A DNA stretch of 64,000 nt from Tetracentron sinense (taxonomy: Eukaryota; Streptophyta; Magnoliopsida; Trochodendrales; Trochodendraceae), in assembly GCA_015143295.1 (NCBI GenBank), contig CM026559.1, forward strand, positions 17,622,826 through 17,686,825, written 5' to 3'. Shown here one piece after another: positions 1 through 12,155 of this stretch. The translations under genes were made by a program, and so were the position numbers. How positions within the stretch are numbered: the first letter of the stretch is position 1; every line of letters starts with the position of its first letter. The notes beneath the pieces were generated by a model. That model did no database searches. It had not been told where the DNA came from and worked only from the letters and a program-made list of their open reading frames with translations.

Positions 1-480
1 TAAATATCCCCAAATATGATAATCATGGCCCTTTGATAGGTCCGTCCAGAATTTTTGATAGAACACTCCCATAGGGATGCGGAAGTCTGTAAGTTCTTCA
101 TCTTCTAGAGCCATTTTGATTTGGTTATAGCCAAAATATCCATCTATGAAGGACAGGGCTTCAAAGTCGATTGTGGCGTCGACCATCATTTCTGTGATGG
201 GCAAAGGGAAGCCATCCTTGGGACATGCTTCATTCAAATCCCGAAAGTTTATGCAAACCCGGATCTATCCGTTCTTCTTTTTTACGGGAAAAACGTTAGC
301 AAGCCAAGTAGAGTATTGAACTTCTCTTATGAATCCTTCTTTGAGGAGTTTATCTACCTCGGCTTCAATTTGAGTGACCAGTTATAGGCGAGCTCGTCTT
401 TGTGCTTGTTTGATCGACTTGACATCTTCTCGAGTTGTGAGATGATGGACTGTAATTTTCGGATCTAAGCCAGACATTTC
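1..480 (-). pseudogene. Gypsy reverse transcriptase, N-terminal part, broken
   Basis: The minus-strand translation contains recognisable RT blocks: a basic stretch ending in KKNG, then RVCINFRDLNEACPKDGFP, then a block like SFIDGYFGYNQIKMALEDEE, then an FRIPMGVF-like stretch. This is the palm/fingers start of a plant gypsy RT, which copies element RNA into DNA. Stops lie before the LVTQIEAEVDKLLKEGF segment and directly after KKNG. The reading also degrades at the left edge, where a PFGLKNA-type block would be expected. The catalytic YxDD block lies outside the window. The + strand reading frame at 121-387 is a shadow of this. Confidence 0.85.
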
Positions 481-585
481 TGTATAGTTCCAGGCAAAGA
501 CATCTTTATACTCTCATAGGAGACAAAGATATTCCTCTTTTTCTATTTTAGAGAGGGAAGCACTGACGAATGTTGGTCTTTGGTC

Positions 586-1650
586 TTATTCTGAGCCAAG
601 GTTAACTTCGAGAAGATCATTAACTATTACCTGACCTCCTGCTTCAAAATCTGGAGGAGCCGGACGGACTTCCGTTTCTTTTAGTGGTTCTTCCATGATC
701 ATTTCTTCTCCCGAAGAGGAGTCTTCATCTACTATAATAGTATTTACAATCCAGACTAGATCTTCACTTAGTGAAGGATCAGAATTTCCTAACTCTGATT
801 TTTCCAAGTTGGAACCAGCCCGCTTATAGGTAGCCGAAGTCCTGAGTGCTGACATAATTTCGTGCTCAGCCTGCTCTTCTTCTTCGGTATTGAATCCATG
901 TTTCTCAAGCATTTTCTTGATTGCTGGATTAAACACAGGCTGCCTTTGCTAAGGGTTCATTCTTCTATTCCTTCTATTGTTCTGAGGGGTGGCTTTGCGT
1001 GCTTGCCCTACGGAATGAAAAACAATAGGCATTTCCCATGTTCCTCTAGATGGAATAATGCCACTGGGAATGACTTCCGTTGTTGGCCATTTTTGTCATG
1101 CACCAAGACTAGCCTTAGCCAGGCCATCAATCATATCTTGATGCGCTGCCTCATCCTATGGGGATGCCTGTAGAGACACCACTTCTTCTGGAAGCCATTC
1201 CATAGAGACTTCTTTTGATGTGGGCTCTTCCTTGACCATGACCATATTGACGGTCTGGTTGTGATTTCCCCCAAATACAAAGACTGGGGATTATACCAAA
1301 TTCCTATCGTATTGGTATCAAAATAGTTGCCAGTATCCAGGGCCTTATGTTGCTCCATTTTGAGCAAGGCTTCGTAAGCCGATAGGAGAGTTCCTTTCAC
1401 TTGCTCTCCTTTGAGATGAAAACCTTGGTTTTTGAGGAACTTGGTAGTTGTTTTACCAAAGAAAATCTTCTTCTTGTAAGGATTCGAGACCCTGCTCTTT
1501 TTATCAGTTCATAAGGAGTTTATCCTGTCATATGCACCTAGGGAATTGAAGAGCATCAGTTTCTGTCACCTTTTCTTGACCAGGATAGTAAGACAAGAGG
1601 TAGTTTCTACCATTGTACAGTCCATCCTCCTCAAAGGGACTAGATGTTCA
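586..1650 (-). pseudogene. Gypsy linker between protease and RT
   Basis: Two minus-strand open segments (586-936, 116 aa; 1131-1400, 89 aa) lie where plant gypsy polyproteins carry a poorly conserved connector. The first has an acidic middle and a segment like PAIKKMLEKHGF, which resembles the 'residue-block before RT' of these elements. No catalytic motif is visible. Stops separate the segments. I assign it by position, not by a domain match. Confidence 0.5.
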
Positions 1651-1676
1651 CATTTTAGAGCTTGAAGATGGTCAAC

Positions 1677-2290
1677 TTATTCAACCTCGCAAATCTGGAA
1701 GGGGTCGGCCGGTTTGTCCTTTTCAGACTTCTGGAAAGATTTGACAAAAGCCAGGGTTGGTTGTCCTTCTTTTCTTTGAGACTTTGAGGTATATTTGAAT
1801 ACCCTTTTCAGAACTGCAGTTTGAGCAGGTCCATGATTGCTTTTCGGGCCGCTCTCAATCTTTTCCCCTTTGGGCTTCTGTTGAATGTTTCTTTGTGCAC
1901 TTTTGACATAGAAATACGCATCTACGTAATATGCCTCTGCATCATAGAAATGATCATTATCAGCATCAATCCTTGCTTGCCCATTCCCCTGAGGGTATTT
2001 GAGACATTGGTGATAAGTGGATGACACAACTAGATGGTTATGCATCCATTGATGCCCCAACAAGGCGTTATATGATGTATCAACATCGATCGACAGAAAC
2101 ATTGTAGTTTCAGCAATATCCCCAAACCTGGTTTTGAGGCTGATCATGCCCATAGGCTTTTGTTCATTTTGGTTGAAGCCTTGGATGATCAGGTTGCTTT
2201 CATGAAGCTGGCTTATTTGTACGCCAAGCTTGTACAACATCATTTTTGGGAGGATGTTGACGGCCGAACCTCCATCGATCATTACTCTGG
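1677..2290 (-). pseudogene. Gypsy aspartic protease (retropepsin)
   Basis: A 201-aa open segment starts at MIDGGSAVNILP, the D-[ST/G]-G-[ST]-A active-site loop typical of plant gypsy retropepsins (here DGGSA). About 70 residues later comes SYNALLGHQWMHN, the second conserved block, followed by a STYHQCLKYP block. Retropepsin cleaves the gag-pol polyprotein and acts as a dimer. Upstream sequence (PLFISEV-like) continues across the LTR inserted at 2348-6900, so the insertion split this domain's N-terminal side. The initiating Met is just the first Met after a stop, not a real start. Confidence 0.85.
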
Positions 2291-4410
2291 AGATACTAGT
2301 TTCATTAACTAGACCTCAGAGATAAACAGTGGCTGATTATACTAGAGTGTCGCGACCCAAAACCCACCCTAGGAGTTAAAGTAATCTTGGACGACTTGAC
2401 ATGACTTACATGTCTTGCTTGACAACCAACCTGCAAAAATACTTGGGGCATATACAAAGAGGACATAATAGTAGAAACATAACTACATGGCACAGCGGAA
2501 GACTAACCAAACCTCTAAGTATATATATATATATACAAGATTCAAGTTTTGAACAAAATAAGAACACAAAAGAAAGTGCGGACAGGCCCATCAAAATACA
2601 TCAATCTAATCTCTCAAGCTCACACCCACAGCGAAATCACTCAGAATCTATCACCTAGTAGTAGCCCTCGACTTGAGATTCCTCCACAGGTTTCTCAACG
2701 TACTCTTCTTCTACCCATGGGCCAGGAGCACAGATATCGAAAGGAGCCGCTGCTCCACTATCACCTGGCACATAAGAAGTACGGCTGAGCATGGAATACT
2801 CAACGGGTAACAAATACTAACCAACAGTCATAGCATAAAAATAGCAATATATAAAGCAGGAAGCAATTCAGATAGTTAACAAGAAAATAAACAGTTTATA
2901 TTCATGCTTGCATCACATAAAAGCTGATAAAACTCTTGAAATCATCGTGCACTTGACTTGACTTAAAATACTCTTTTCATGCTTGAAAAACTTGTCATGC
3001 CTGTCTTGCTTGGTCTTGTCGAGCGTGTCATGCTTGCGTGTCATGCTTGCTTGAAAATTAAACGTGCTCATGTAACTTGTGAGATGCGCTTGTGAGATGC
3101 ACTTGAGAGGAGGGAGGCCCTTCTTTAATGATATGCACTTGAGAGGGAAGGGGGGCCCTTCTTTAATGAGATACACTTGTGAGTGAGGGGAGACCCCTCG
3201 TAGAAGGGAGGGAAGTGTAAACTCCCTCCTATGCGATGCTTGTTCTTGTCCTCTTGTCAAAAGCGAGGTAAAACATATCGTAAGATATGTCCCACCTCTA
3301 AACCGTGTTCTTGAAAATACCGATAAACCATGTCATGCATGTCGTGCTCGTGGAATCGTGTACATACCTTCACTTGAAATTAAATATGACATTTGGGGAT
3401 TTCAACAATACATAGAATATTATAATTTGAAACAAGTAAGTATTCATGCCATTTAACGAAAGCAATTAATCTCACTATCATAAATCCTAGCAATTTCATA
3501 TGCTTTTAAACATGCATTTCTTGATTTACAACTCACTCTCTTCACCTTGGCATTTCATCAAACATGTGGTGTGTACATTATTTGTTAAAGCCTACATCAT
3601 GCTTTTCTAGCTTGGTTTATATTCACAACATACATGTGTGTTTATTATTGGTACAATACCCTTCCTCATTTCATTCATCACAATACATACACACGGTGTC
3701 ACGACCCAAAACCCACCCTAGGAGTTAGAGTGAATCTTAGACGACTCAATCATGACTTACATGACTTGCTTGACAAACCAACCTGCAAAAACCCACAGAG
3801 CATATACAATAGAGGATATTATAGCGGAAACATAACTATAAAACACAGCGGAAGTCTAACAAACCTCTAAGTATATACATATGGTCCAAGTTTATACAAA
3901 AAGTAACCAGAAGCAAGTGCGGACAGACCCGCCAAAATACATGGATATAATCTCTCATCTCACCCACAGCTAATCCACTCAGAATCTACAACCACCTAAT
4001 GGTAACCCTCTACGGGAGGTTCCTCCAAAGGCTTCTCGACGTACTCCTCCTCCACCCAAGGGCTCGAAGCACAGATATCAAATGGAGCAGCTGCTCCGCC
4101 ATCACCTGCCGACATAAGAAGTACGGCTGAGCATGGAATACTCAGCGGGTACTAAGCACTGACCAACAGTCATAGCATACAGATAGCATACGTAAAGTAG
4201 GAAGCAAGTTGCATATATAGAACATGAACAATTTATATCATACAAGGAAGTAAAGCAATTTATATTCATGCTTGCATTCCAAAAGACTGATAAAACCCTT
4301 GAAAACATCGTGCACTTGACTTGACTTGAAATACCATTTTTCGTGATTAGGAACTTGTTAACCGTGTCATGCTTGTCATGCTTGCATTTTCATAATTTAA
4401 ACATGTTCAC

Positions 4411-4624
4411 ATGCCTAGTTGCCGTTCATAGTCCGTCACAACTAGTACCCTATATGCAGATGGGTATGCCTAGTTGCCGTTCATAGCCCGTCGCAACTAG
4501 CATCCATGCGGAATGTGAATGCCTAGTTGCCGTTCATAGCCCGTCGCAACTAGCATCCATGCGGAATGTGAATGCCTAGTTGCCGTTCATAGCCCGTCGC
4601 AACTAGCATCCATGCGTGATGTGT
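4411..4624 (+). repeat. 53-bp minisatellite x4 in LTR
   Basis: Four direct copies begin ATGCCTAGTTGCCGTTCATAG at 4411, 4466, 4519 and 4572 (spacing 55, 53, 53). Each unit contains CCGTCGCAACTAGCATCCATGCG in the later copies. It is private to this LTR among those seen in the window. Confidence 0.9.
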
Positions 4625-5624
4625 GATGCTATGCTATGCGTGTCATGCCATGCTATGCTATGCGTGTCATGCGATGCTATGCATGTCATGCGAGGGGATG
4701 GGAGACCTTTCCCTATACAATGCATGATTGTCTTGCCCTTGTCAAAAGCGAAGTGAAACATATCTTAGGAGATGCCCCACCTCTACGTCTCATACTTAAA
4801 ACATCGGTAAATCACGTCATTTCATGCGTGCTCGTGAGATCGTGTGCATACTTGCATTTGGAATTAAATATGGCAATTTGGGGTAATTCACAAAGCATAT
4901 CATATAACAATTTAAGCGAGTAATAATCTACGCATTTTAAGAAATGTAAGAAACACACTATCATGAACCCTAACAAATTTCAAGAGCAATTAAGCATGGG
5001 TTCCCTTAATTTATCATTTATTTTGTTCACCTTGGCATTTCATCAAACATGGGGTATGTTCATTATTCACTTAAACCTAGATCATGCTTTTCTAGGTGGG
5101 TTATGCTCACATCACACTTGTATGTTCATTATTGGTACAATGCCCTTTCCCATTCGTTCATCACATCATCCACACGGCATCCATTCGCCAACATCCATCT
5201 CCATTCACCATTCATACCACCAATCTCATAACACATATATAAATGAAGGAAAACAAAAAGAAACAAAGGAAAAAGGAAGCTATAACTAGGAGGGTAGTAA
5301 GAAGTACCGACCTTGAACAATGAGGAAGAAATCCCCCTTTCAAAACGACCGTGAGTTGCTGCCCTAGCTTGAGGAGAGTGTCCCACACGAGCTTGAGCCG
5401 AGATCTCGAAGAAAATGGACTTGAGGTGAGTGTGGGTTCACAACCCTTTGATTTCTCCTCCAAAAATCAAACCCTAGGTTAGGGATCGCCTTCTTCTCCT
5501 CTCCTTAGCTCTCAATCTTCTAAGTATTGTAAAATAAGCCCTAAAGGCTCGGGCAAGACTCTTAAGGTAAGAGTAAACTGCCCAAAAGACTAAAACACCC
5601 TTACTAAGTTTTCTGCAAAAACGC

Positions 5625-5820
5625 GAGTACCGAGCGATCGGTGTTAATGACCGATCGATCGGTTGCCTACCGATCGATCGGTTTCATAACCGAGCGATCG
5701 GTTAAAATTTCACTCTCTGGAAAATTTCCCCATACAAAAATCTCGACCAGTCGATAGCCTCCGAGCGATCGGTTTTGGACCGATCGATCGCTCCATGGAC
5801 CGAGCGATCGGTGGTCTGCA
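5625..5820 (+). repeat. Palindrome array, core CCGATCGATCGG
   Basis: About seven copies of a 12-14 bp near-palindrome (ACCGAGCGATCGGT or ACCGATCGATCGGT), spaced 10-40 bp apart, just before the conserved tail of LTR 3697-6024. The same array in the same place is seen at 29445-29640. Confidence 0.9.
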
Positions 5821-6467
5821 GGTCCAAACTGTTTTGGCCATAACTTTTGACTCGTTCGTCCGATTTCGACGATTCAACTTGCGTTGGGTTCGTACTTCGA
5901 AAACGAACATTTCTGACGTTTCGGAATTTCCAATTTCTTCCTTATTTATTAATTATACCTCTTTAAAGGCAAAATGGCAACGAAAGTTTCATGCATTAAA
6001 TGTGAAAAGGTCCGGGGCTCTACACACGGCATCCATCGCCCTTTCATCTCCACACAACTATCCATCTCACATTTATATTCATACTTTGATGGAAAACAAG
6101 AAAGAAGGGAAGAAAATGAGAGAATACAAACTAGGAGGGTAGCAAAAGGTACCGACCCTGAAGAAGTGAGGGAAATCTTCCCAAAATGTGTGTGAAGTCG
6201 CTGCCCTAGTTTGGAAAACGTATTCCTCACGAGTTTGAACCTTAGATTGAAGAATCCAAGCCTTGAGGATGATTGAGGGTTCTCAAAACCCTTGATTTCT
6301 TCTCAAGTGCAAACCCTAGGTTTGGAAGCTCCTTTCTCCTCTCTCCCTATCTCTCAAATACTCTAAGTGTGTTGAATGAGGCCCTCAAGGCTCGGGCAAG
6401 CCTTAAAGAGGCAGGGGTGTAACGCCCAAAAGATGAAAAATCCCTTAATGAAATTCTACAAAATACG

Positions 6468-6645
6468 AAAGACCGAGCAATCGGGGGTTACTACCAAGCG
6501 ACTGGTGTTTTGACCGATCGACTGGTCAAAAACAAGCTCTCTGGAATTTTTTTCCCATACAAAAAAGTGCACCAGTCGATAGCTACCAATCGATCGGTTA
6601 TGTACCGATCAATCGCTACATGGACCGAGCGATCGGTGCTCTGCA
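6468..6645 (+). repeat. Decayed palindrome array in outer LTR
   Basis: Degenerate copies of the ACCGATCGATCGGT motif (GACCGAGCAATCGGGG, TTTGACCGATCGACTGGTC, TACCAATCGATCGGTTA, GACCGAGCGATCGGTGC). More diverged than the nested copy, in keeping with the outer LTR being older. Confidence 0.75.
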
Positions 6646-6905
6646 AATTTCTACGCTGAGTCCATTTTTCACTCATTCCTACTACTTGGACTTATCCTAC
6701 TTCCCCTTTGACCTTTTCTAAATATGCCTGGGACCTCTTTAAGTCTTATAGACATTAATAAATAATTTACTCAATTAGTTATAGTATTCTTGCAACGATT
6801 CTCAAGTTTCCCATTTCTCATTTCATGAAATTGGGGATTACAAGGCATCATGCCTTGACACACATCCCAAGGCACATACAAAAAGTTCCGGGGTTCTACA
6901 TGGAG

Positions 6906-7330
6906 AGTCTCAGCTCGTATGTCTTCATCATCAAAAGTGATTGTGAAGAAGCAAGAAGTTCATATTTGAGGAGGTTGCCGGCAGCTAACTTGTAACTTCT
7001 TTAGAGAAGTCTTCCAGATTTGAAAGGACATATATGAGAGACCTTCTCAATTCAGGGTACATCTTGAGAGTATCATAAACAGTTAGCAAGGAAGGAATTT
7101 TTTTCAGATGGGCTAGAATATTATAGTTGACCCTCTCATTACCAAGAGCTGTTTGGGCTGAGGCTGGTTGAGCTCTAGTCCTATTTTCATGTTGGACTGG
7201 CACAAACCTCAGTTGTAACTTTCTACCTAATCGAAGGTTGAGTTGATCAACTTTGGCAATCGTCTAATCTATTGTTTCAGACGACTCTCCTTCCAAGAGT
7301 TGGACCATGTTCACGGAACTGAAGTCCAAT
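6906..7330 (-). pseudogene. Gypsy gag-pol junction segment
   Basis: The minus-strand open segment 6985-7203 (72 aa) contains NYNILAHLKKIPSLLTVYDTLKMYPELRRSL-like sequence, a block found between gag and protease in plant Tat/Athila-type gypsy polyproteins. Its downstream continuation (ITFDDEDIRAETLH-like, 6906-6960) joins the protease side beyond the LTR insertion. A stop follows the EVTS end. Confidence 0.65.
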
Positions 7331-7503
7331 TTCTATTTCTTGCTTTAAAAGAATGACTGATTTCTTCTTTCATATTGCCCTGTCAGACTTTCAGGATGGG
7401 ATGAAATTTATTCAGGTGCCAATGAACTATTAGCTGGCCCTGAGTTTAGGACTACTTCTTCTGTTGGAGGGTCCTTGTTCAAACCGACTGCAGCAGGTGA
7501 ATT

Positions 7504-7950
7504 TTAATTTTCGGGTTGAGTTGAAATTTGCACTGATCGTCGCATCTGACGATGGTTTTGATTTGAGGTCTCAGGTGTACTTAGCCCTTCTCGAGAGGAA
7601 TCAAATTGCATTTGTTCATCATCCACTTCTTGTTCTCCTTCAGATGAAAATCCTTCAGAAAGATCTAAAAATCTCGTAGGTATCCGTCCTGTTGTGGATA
7701 GTCTTCTTTCTGGGAGTTCGATATCTTTAGATTGGTCTAGCCAATCCTGAAATGTCTGGTGTCTTTCTAGATTGCAGGCTATCATTTGTCTTAGCATGTT
7801 CAACCATGATGACTCTTCATTTAGGACCGCATCAATGACATAGCAAGAGAAGATATTGGATTTATCTCTCGAATCTATTGACTGGAGGCTATCATAATCA
7901 CAGTCGAAGCAGAAGCCTGGAGGGTCGAAGTCCATCAAGGTAATTGTCAT
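7504..7950 (-). pseudogene. Gypsy gag-side segment, unassigned
   Basis: A 148-aa minus-strand open segment with a FDPPGFCFDCDYDSLQS start and an acidic, Ser/Gln-rich C-terminal half. It sits in polyprotein order between the gag CCHH-like block (8272-8682) and the junction block (6985-7203). No domain is recognised. It is probably part of the same polyprotein, separated by frame breaks. Confidence 0.45.
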
Positions 7951-8271
7951 TAATGGCTTTTTTTCCAGAAGAGTATCTTGGGTGGGGCCATTTTTCTTGG
8001 CTTTCCTTGCCCTTTCCCTTTTCTTCTTCTTCTCAGCCTTGGCTATGCGCTTCCTTTCTTTTCTTTGGGCTTAAGTCTGCCTTGTAGCCTGAGCTTGCTT
8101 TTTAGCATCGGCATTTTGGGTCAACTGTTTTTTCTTCTTAGCTCATTTGCTTTTAAAGAGAGTTCAATCTTCTTCATCTAACGGTTTGTCGTCAGGAAGG
8201 TTACCACTTGAAGATGCTTCATCTTTTTTAAATGGTTCTAAAGCTACCACTGTATTAGATGTAGTTGCCTG

Positions 8272-8682
8272 TTAGAAATCTTGACCAATGACAATCTCTT
8301 TATTGTCCAGAAGTCTTTGAATAATGTCCTTCAGTATAAAGATATCACCTATTTTGTGACTGATTATACGATGATAATGACAATATTTTGGATCATCTTT
8401 CATCCCGATCTCTTGAGGTCTCCTGCTTTCTGGGAGAGTGATGAGTTCATTGGCAAGGAGGTCTTCAAACAAGTCTTCGACAATGTCTTCAAATAATGAA
8501 TATATTTTATTCATTATTTCCTCAATGGTGATCTTCTTTGGTGGGTCACGTTTATCTTTCCATTGTGGCCTTCTGGCTCCACCTTGAACTGGCTTAGTAC
8601 CAATCCTAACTGGTGCTTTATTATTGTTTGATCGACTGATCCGTGTACCCGCACTTGGTGCTGGTTGCGTAGTTTTTTTCAT
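8272..8682 (-). pseudogene. Gypsy gag, C-terminal part
   Basis: A 136-aa open segment. A low-complexity basic stretch (residues 1-45) is followed by ITIEEIMNKIYSLFEDIVEDLF and ends with KYCHYHRIISHKIGDIF, then LKDIIQRLLDNKEI. The KYCxYH...SH...C-type block with the following LKDxIQxLI helix is the usual C-terminal signature of plant gypsy gag. The last Cys is replaced here (GDIF rather than DCF), so the Zn-binding set is broken. Gag packages element RNA into virus-like particles. Confidence 0.75.
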
Positions 8683-9260
8683 TTCAACTACTGCGGCTAT
8701 TGGGACTCAAGGCAATCAATGCCTCTACCTCACCTTCTCTTTCCTATGTGGCTCTCCATGTCGTGTGCTTTTATGCACAGGTCTTCAAAACCAACAAAGG
8801 TTTAAGCCATGAGGGCGGCCGACAGATCATGCCTGAAGTTGTTAAAGCACATTCGGATAAGTTCTATTTGAGTGAACTTTTGAGGACAGGAGAGGGTCAA
8901 AGCTCTCCATCAGGCAATGAATTATGTTACAGACTCATTTTCTCTCTGTCTAGTCCTCGGGGAGGTTGATATTTCATGTGAAAGTAGCACCTTCTAGAGA
9001 TTGCACGAAGAGTTGGAGATAGAGAGCTCCTATCTTGGATGCTAATCCACACCTCGAAAGGAAATGAGACAAATGTTGCCTCAAATCTCCGGTACCATCA
9101 AAAATTTTAAATGTTGGTTGAACGAAGCCTGCCGAGAATGGAACCTCATCCATGATAGCTGGATAGGGCTTTACGATCATCTGAACATCCTCTTTTTTTT
9201 CTTTGGCTTACCGCATTCGATTGCGAACAGTCTTTTCGATTGCAGCAAGAAAAGATGGTA
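8683..9260 (-). pseudogene. Gypsy gag core (Retrotrans_gag), broken
   Basis: Minus-strand segment 8974-9180 contains FDGTGDLRQHLSHFLSRCG, then a segment ending in LQLFVQSLEGATFT, the classic start of the plant Retrotrans_gag domain (FDG..DP..HL..F...G.....A....QLF..SL.G.A..W). The remainder (8700-8970) is recognisable only across stops and frame changes. Confidence 0.8.
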
Positions 9261-9738
9261 AAATTCCTCCTATGAGGGCGGCCTAATTTGGAATGAAACC
9301 TGTTATGGGTACCCTTGGATGATTTGGAGGTGCAGGGGCTGTGCCTTGATTGCTGCTATCTCTTTGATACGGGAAACGAGGTCCAGGTGCTGATAAGGAT
9401 TTGAGAGCTGATAATTGAGTAGCCAACTCTTGTATTTGAGACATCATAGCTATGATCTCATCATCCTTGTACCGGAATTGAGCCTATAAGGCTGTTGTTT
9501 GATCATTTGATGGTGGAGGCACCGAAGTTGAAGTGTCATTCCCTTGACCTGCATTTCCATCCAAATTTACCATCATGACCGCTACCGGTCGTTCTGACGC
9601 TAGTCCCTGTAGCTGGAACAGATTCGGAAATTCTTCTTCCGTGAAGTAAGTGTTAGTCATCCCGTATAAAGGATTAGGTGCATTAAAAACCATTTGAGGT
9701 ATTTCTAATGCTGCCTTCGGCATTGCTGACTGGACCAC
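9261..9738 (-). pseudogene. Gypsy gag N-terminal region
   Basis: Open segment 9484-9738 (84 aa) plus stop-interrupted continuation to the gag core at 9180. The visible text includes a Gln-rich helix (MSQIQELATQLSAL) and a Pro-rich linker. It is placed as the N-terminal, poorly conserved part of gag by its position only. Confidence 0.5.
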
Positions 9739-11165
9739 TAGTTCATCGAGTCATAACCCTCGATTGGAAGGATTCTTTCAAATTCTCTTGGAGGGGTTAT
9801 CGGGGTTGCTTCTTGCTCTGATCCCTCTTGATATCCACTGGCATCAGGCTCTGGGGCTGATTGAAATAGGTCTTGAGCTTTTTCTTTGCCTTTGACCTGA
9901 TTTTTGCGGCTCCTCCTCCTTCTCGGAATTGTTTGATCGGGAGCTATTGCTTCAACAACTCTAGAAGATTATGTCTCGTCCAAAGCAGCTAGAATAACAG
10001 CAGCTTAAATCTGAGAACGTTGCCTTTCTGAGAGATTTTGCTCGAGCGGCGTACTGATTCCTTGGAACAACGGAGTTGTAAGCTGATCTGAATCAGGATT
10101 GTTTCTTATACCAACCACATTTACGGACACTCTTTCATAATTGGGGTACGATGTTCTGGTTCTTGGTTCCTCCCGATCACAATGAGTATGAGATGGTCTT
10201 TGCTTTTCAGACCTTCTTGGTTTTGACCGGTAATTATATGCTCTCCTCGGTGGAACCGAGATGTATTTCCCATTTCTGAGCTAGAGGATCTCTTCAGGTG
10301 TTTTCTTCCTTGGAATTTCAAAAGGAGAAGAACTTATATTCAATACTTTAACCCCGAGGGTCATGCAGTACTCTAGTTCTTCTTTCTGGTTCCGTATTTG
10401 TTTGGCCCCAAAATGGGTTGACATCTCTAAATAGAGGTCATTGATGTTGATGATGAACAGTTGCCATCATTACAACGAAGGTCGCTCGATTAACGACTCT
10501 GAATGCATTTGGACCTAGCCTGAACAACAAGTTCTTGTCTGCTAGTGTTAAATCCAGGTTTGCATTTGCATTAATAGCCGACTAACTTTGATCACGGCTG
10601 TTAATGTCCCTTGCGTAGTTTGAAGAAACTTGCAAGTTTGCACCTTCACTTCTTGATCTGATAACATCGTTGATGATGTCATCAGGAGTTGAGCTTCGCC
10701 CAGGGGGACCCTTTTCTTGTTGGCCTTCAGCTGTCAACTTTTCTCTTTCTTAGAAGAGGAACTATGTGTGGATGGTATTGAATCTGTCCATAGGTCCCTC
10801 CTTCTCTTAAGAGGAGCTTTTCCGTAGACTCTTTTGTCCGCGGACTCAGGTCTGCTTCTAGACCTATCCTCGGAGTTGCTTGCAACTCTGCTCGCGGGAT
10901 AAGCCTAAGTTGGACCCTTGGGTTTGGCTTGGCTTTGGGTCCAGGGAACTTGATTGGTGTCTGCGGATGGGCACTGCCCCTTACCCGTGGAGTGACCTTG
11001 GCCACTTCTCCTTCTGTCCACAAGATTATCTTATGGACTGGTCTTTTGATACGGGGACCTGGTCTGTGGATTGGTTCCCTGCAATTTTGCTGGGGAAGTT
11101 TCTGTAAAGTCCTTTAGGCCAGTGGCCTTGTTCTTTTGTCCTGAGATAACTTGGACAGAATCTCC
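9739..11165 (-). other. Gypsy leader or gag N-terminus, unassigned
   Basis: Short minus-strand open segments (10121-10321, 10727-11023) rich in Arg, Ser, Pro and Gly, with no recognised domain. Upstream of gag in the element's own direction, so either leader or a diverged N-terminal gag extension. The LTR at 11166 interrupts it. Confidence 0.4.
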
Positions 11166-11814
11166 TGTAACGCCCCAAAATCCCCCTTAGGAGTTAGGTG
11201 GGACTTTAGACGTTACTGTCATAACCTGTCAAACCATTCTGCAAAATGTATAAGACATACTATAGTGGAAATGAAATAATTACGGAAGCGAAACCATGCG
11301 AAAACATGAACTTGATTTTGCTTTCTATACATATGAATAAATTCCAAGTTTATAAAATAATAAAACCAAAACAAGAGTGGACAAGCCCACCCATCAAAAT
11401 ACAACATAATCTCTCCCTCACCACTCTCACCAATAATCTGAATAAGGCTGCCTATCTAGTGCTCTGTCATCCTGATGATGATGATCCATGATGGGCTCTG
11501 GCCCGAAATACTCCTCCACAATCCAAGGCTCAGGAGCACGCTCATCAACATAACCTGCCGAAGTAACAATTTCAGCTGAGCATGGAATACTCAGTGTCTA
11601 CAAACCACTAAATAATATGTCGTAGTATCACATGATTCATATAGGCAGTTCATAGAGTACACATGCACTGAACACATACAGGAAAACCTCTTTTTAATTA
11701 CACATATGTGATACTTTACAAAACATGTATTCTTCTCACATATCGTTTTCACATGGCTTTTTTACACATGTCTTTTGAACATATCTTTTTGTAGGAAAGT
11801 ACACTTGCACATGA

Positions 11815-12155
11815 CTAATGTCTACCCTACAAGGAGTAGAGGTCACTAGCGTACACTTGCACTTGCACTTGACTAATGCCTACCCTACAAGGGGTAGAGT
11901 CCATTAGCACTAATGCCTACCCTACAAGGAGTAGAGTCCATTAGCTACATCCCACATACACTTGCACATGAATCATTAATCTCTTTATTATTATCTTTAC
12001 ACATATCGTTTCTCTTTGGGATCGAATGACTAATGCCCACCCTACAAGGAGTGAAGTCCACTAGTATCCTCCCCATTGGTATTTGCACATATTGTTTCTC
12101 TTTGGGACCGAATGACTAATGCCCACCCTACAAGGAGCAGAGTCCACTAGTATCC
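11815..12155 (+). repeat. Tandem repeat in family II LTR
   Basis: Five to six degenerate copies of ACTAATGCCTACCCTACAAG followed by GAGTAGAGTCCATTAG, some spaced by ATATCGTTTCTCTTTGGGA. It lies at the minisatellite position of this LTR type. Confidence 0.8.

Larger units (their letters stand above)
1..2347 (-). mobile_element. Ty3/gypsy internal region, pol part
   Basis: Minus-strand polyprotein remnant of a plant Ty3/gypsy element. Read on the minus strand, protease (around 2280-1900) leads through a linker into the start of reverse transcriptase (460-1), which is cut by the window edge. It continues at 6906-11165 after an LTR insertion at 2348. Protease before RT fits gypsy order, but integrase is not in view, so gypsy rests on the look of the RT and gag. 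In-frame stops show that it is dead. Confidence 0.85.
3697..6024 (+). mobile_element. Solo LTR, family I, nested, TSD CACGG
   Basis: Runs from TGTCACGACCC to GGGGCTCTACA, 2328 bp, with exact TSD CACGG at 3692-3696 and 6025-6029. It is inserted in the LTR 2348-6900, which resumes directly after the TSD. It carries the landmarks shared by the family: a CCTGCCGACATAAGAAGTAC block near 4105, a minisatellite (4411-4624), a palindrome array (5625-5820), then the conserved tail beginning GTTTTGGCCATAAC. Confidence 0.92.
2348..6900 (+). mobile_element. Solo LTR, family I, carrying a nested LTR
   Basis: Starts TGTCGCGACCCAAAACC and ends CCGGGGTTCTACA, so it has TG...CA ends. Flanking 5-mers are TAGAG (2343-2347) and TGGAG (6901-6905), a TSD with one mismatch. 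It interrupts gypsy pol. Net length is about 2.2 kb after removing the nested copy and its duplicated 5-mer (3697-6029). No coding domain is present. The most economical reading is a solo LTR left by LTR-LTR recombination; a non-coding full element cannot be excluded. Confidence 0.8.

Noticed and set aside
121-387. 88-aa + strand frame
   Set aside because: The opposite strand encodes recognisable reverse transcriptase blocks; this is its shadow.
4411-4624. CRISPR-like direct repeats
   Set aside because: The units are contiguous 53-bp minisatellite copies without variable spacers, in plant LTR DNA.
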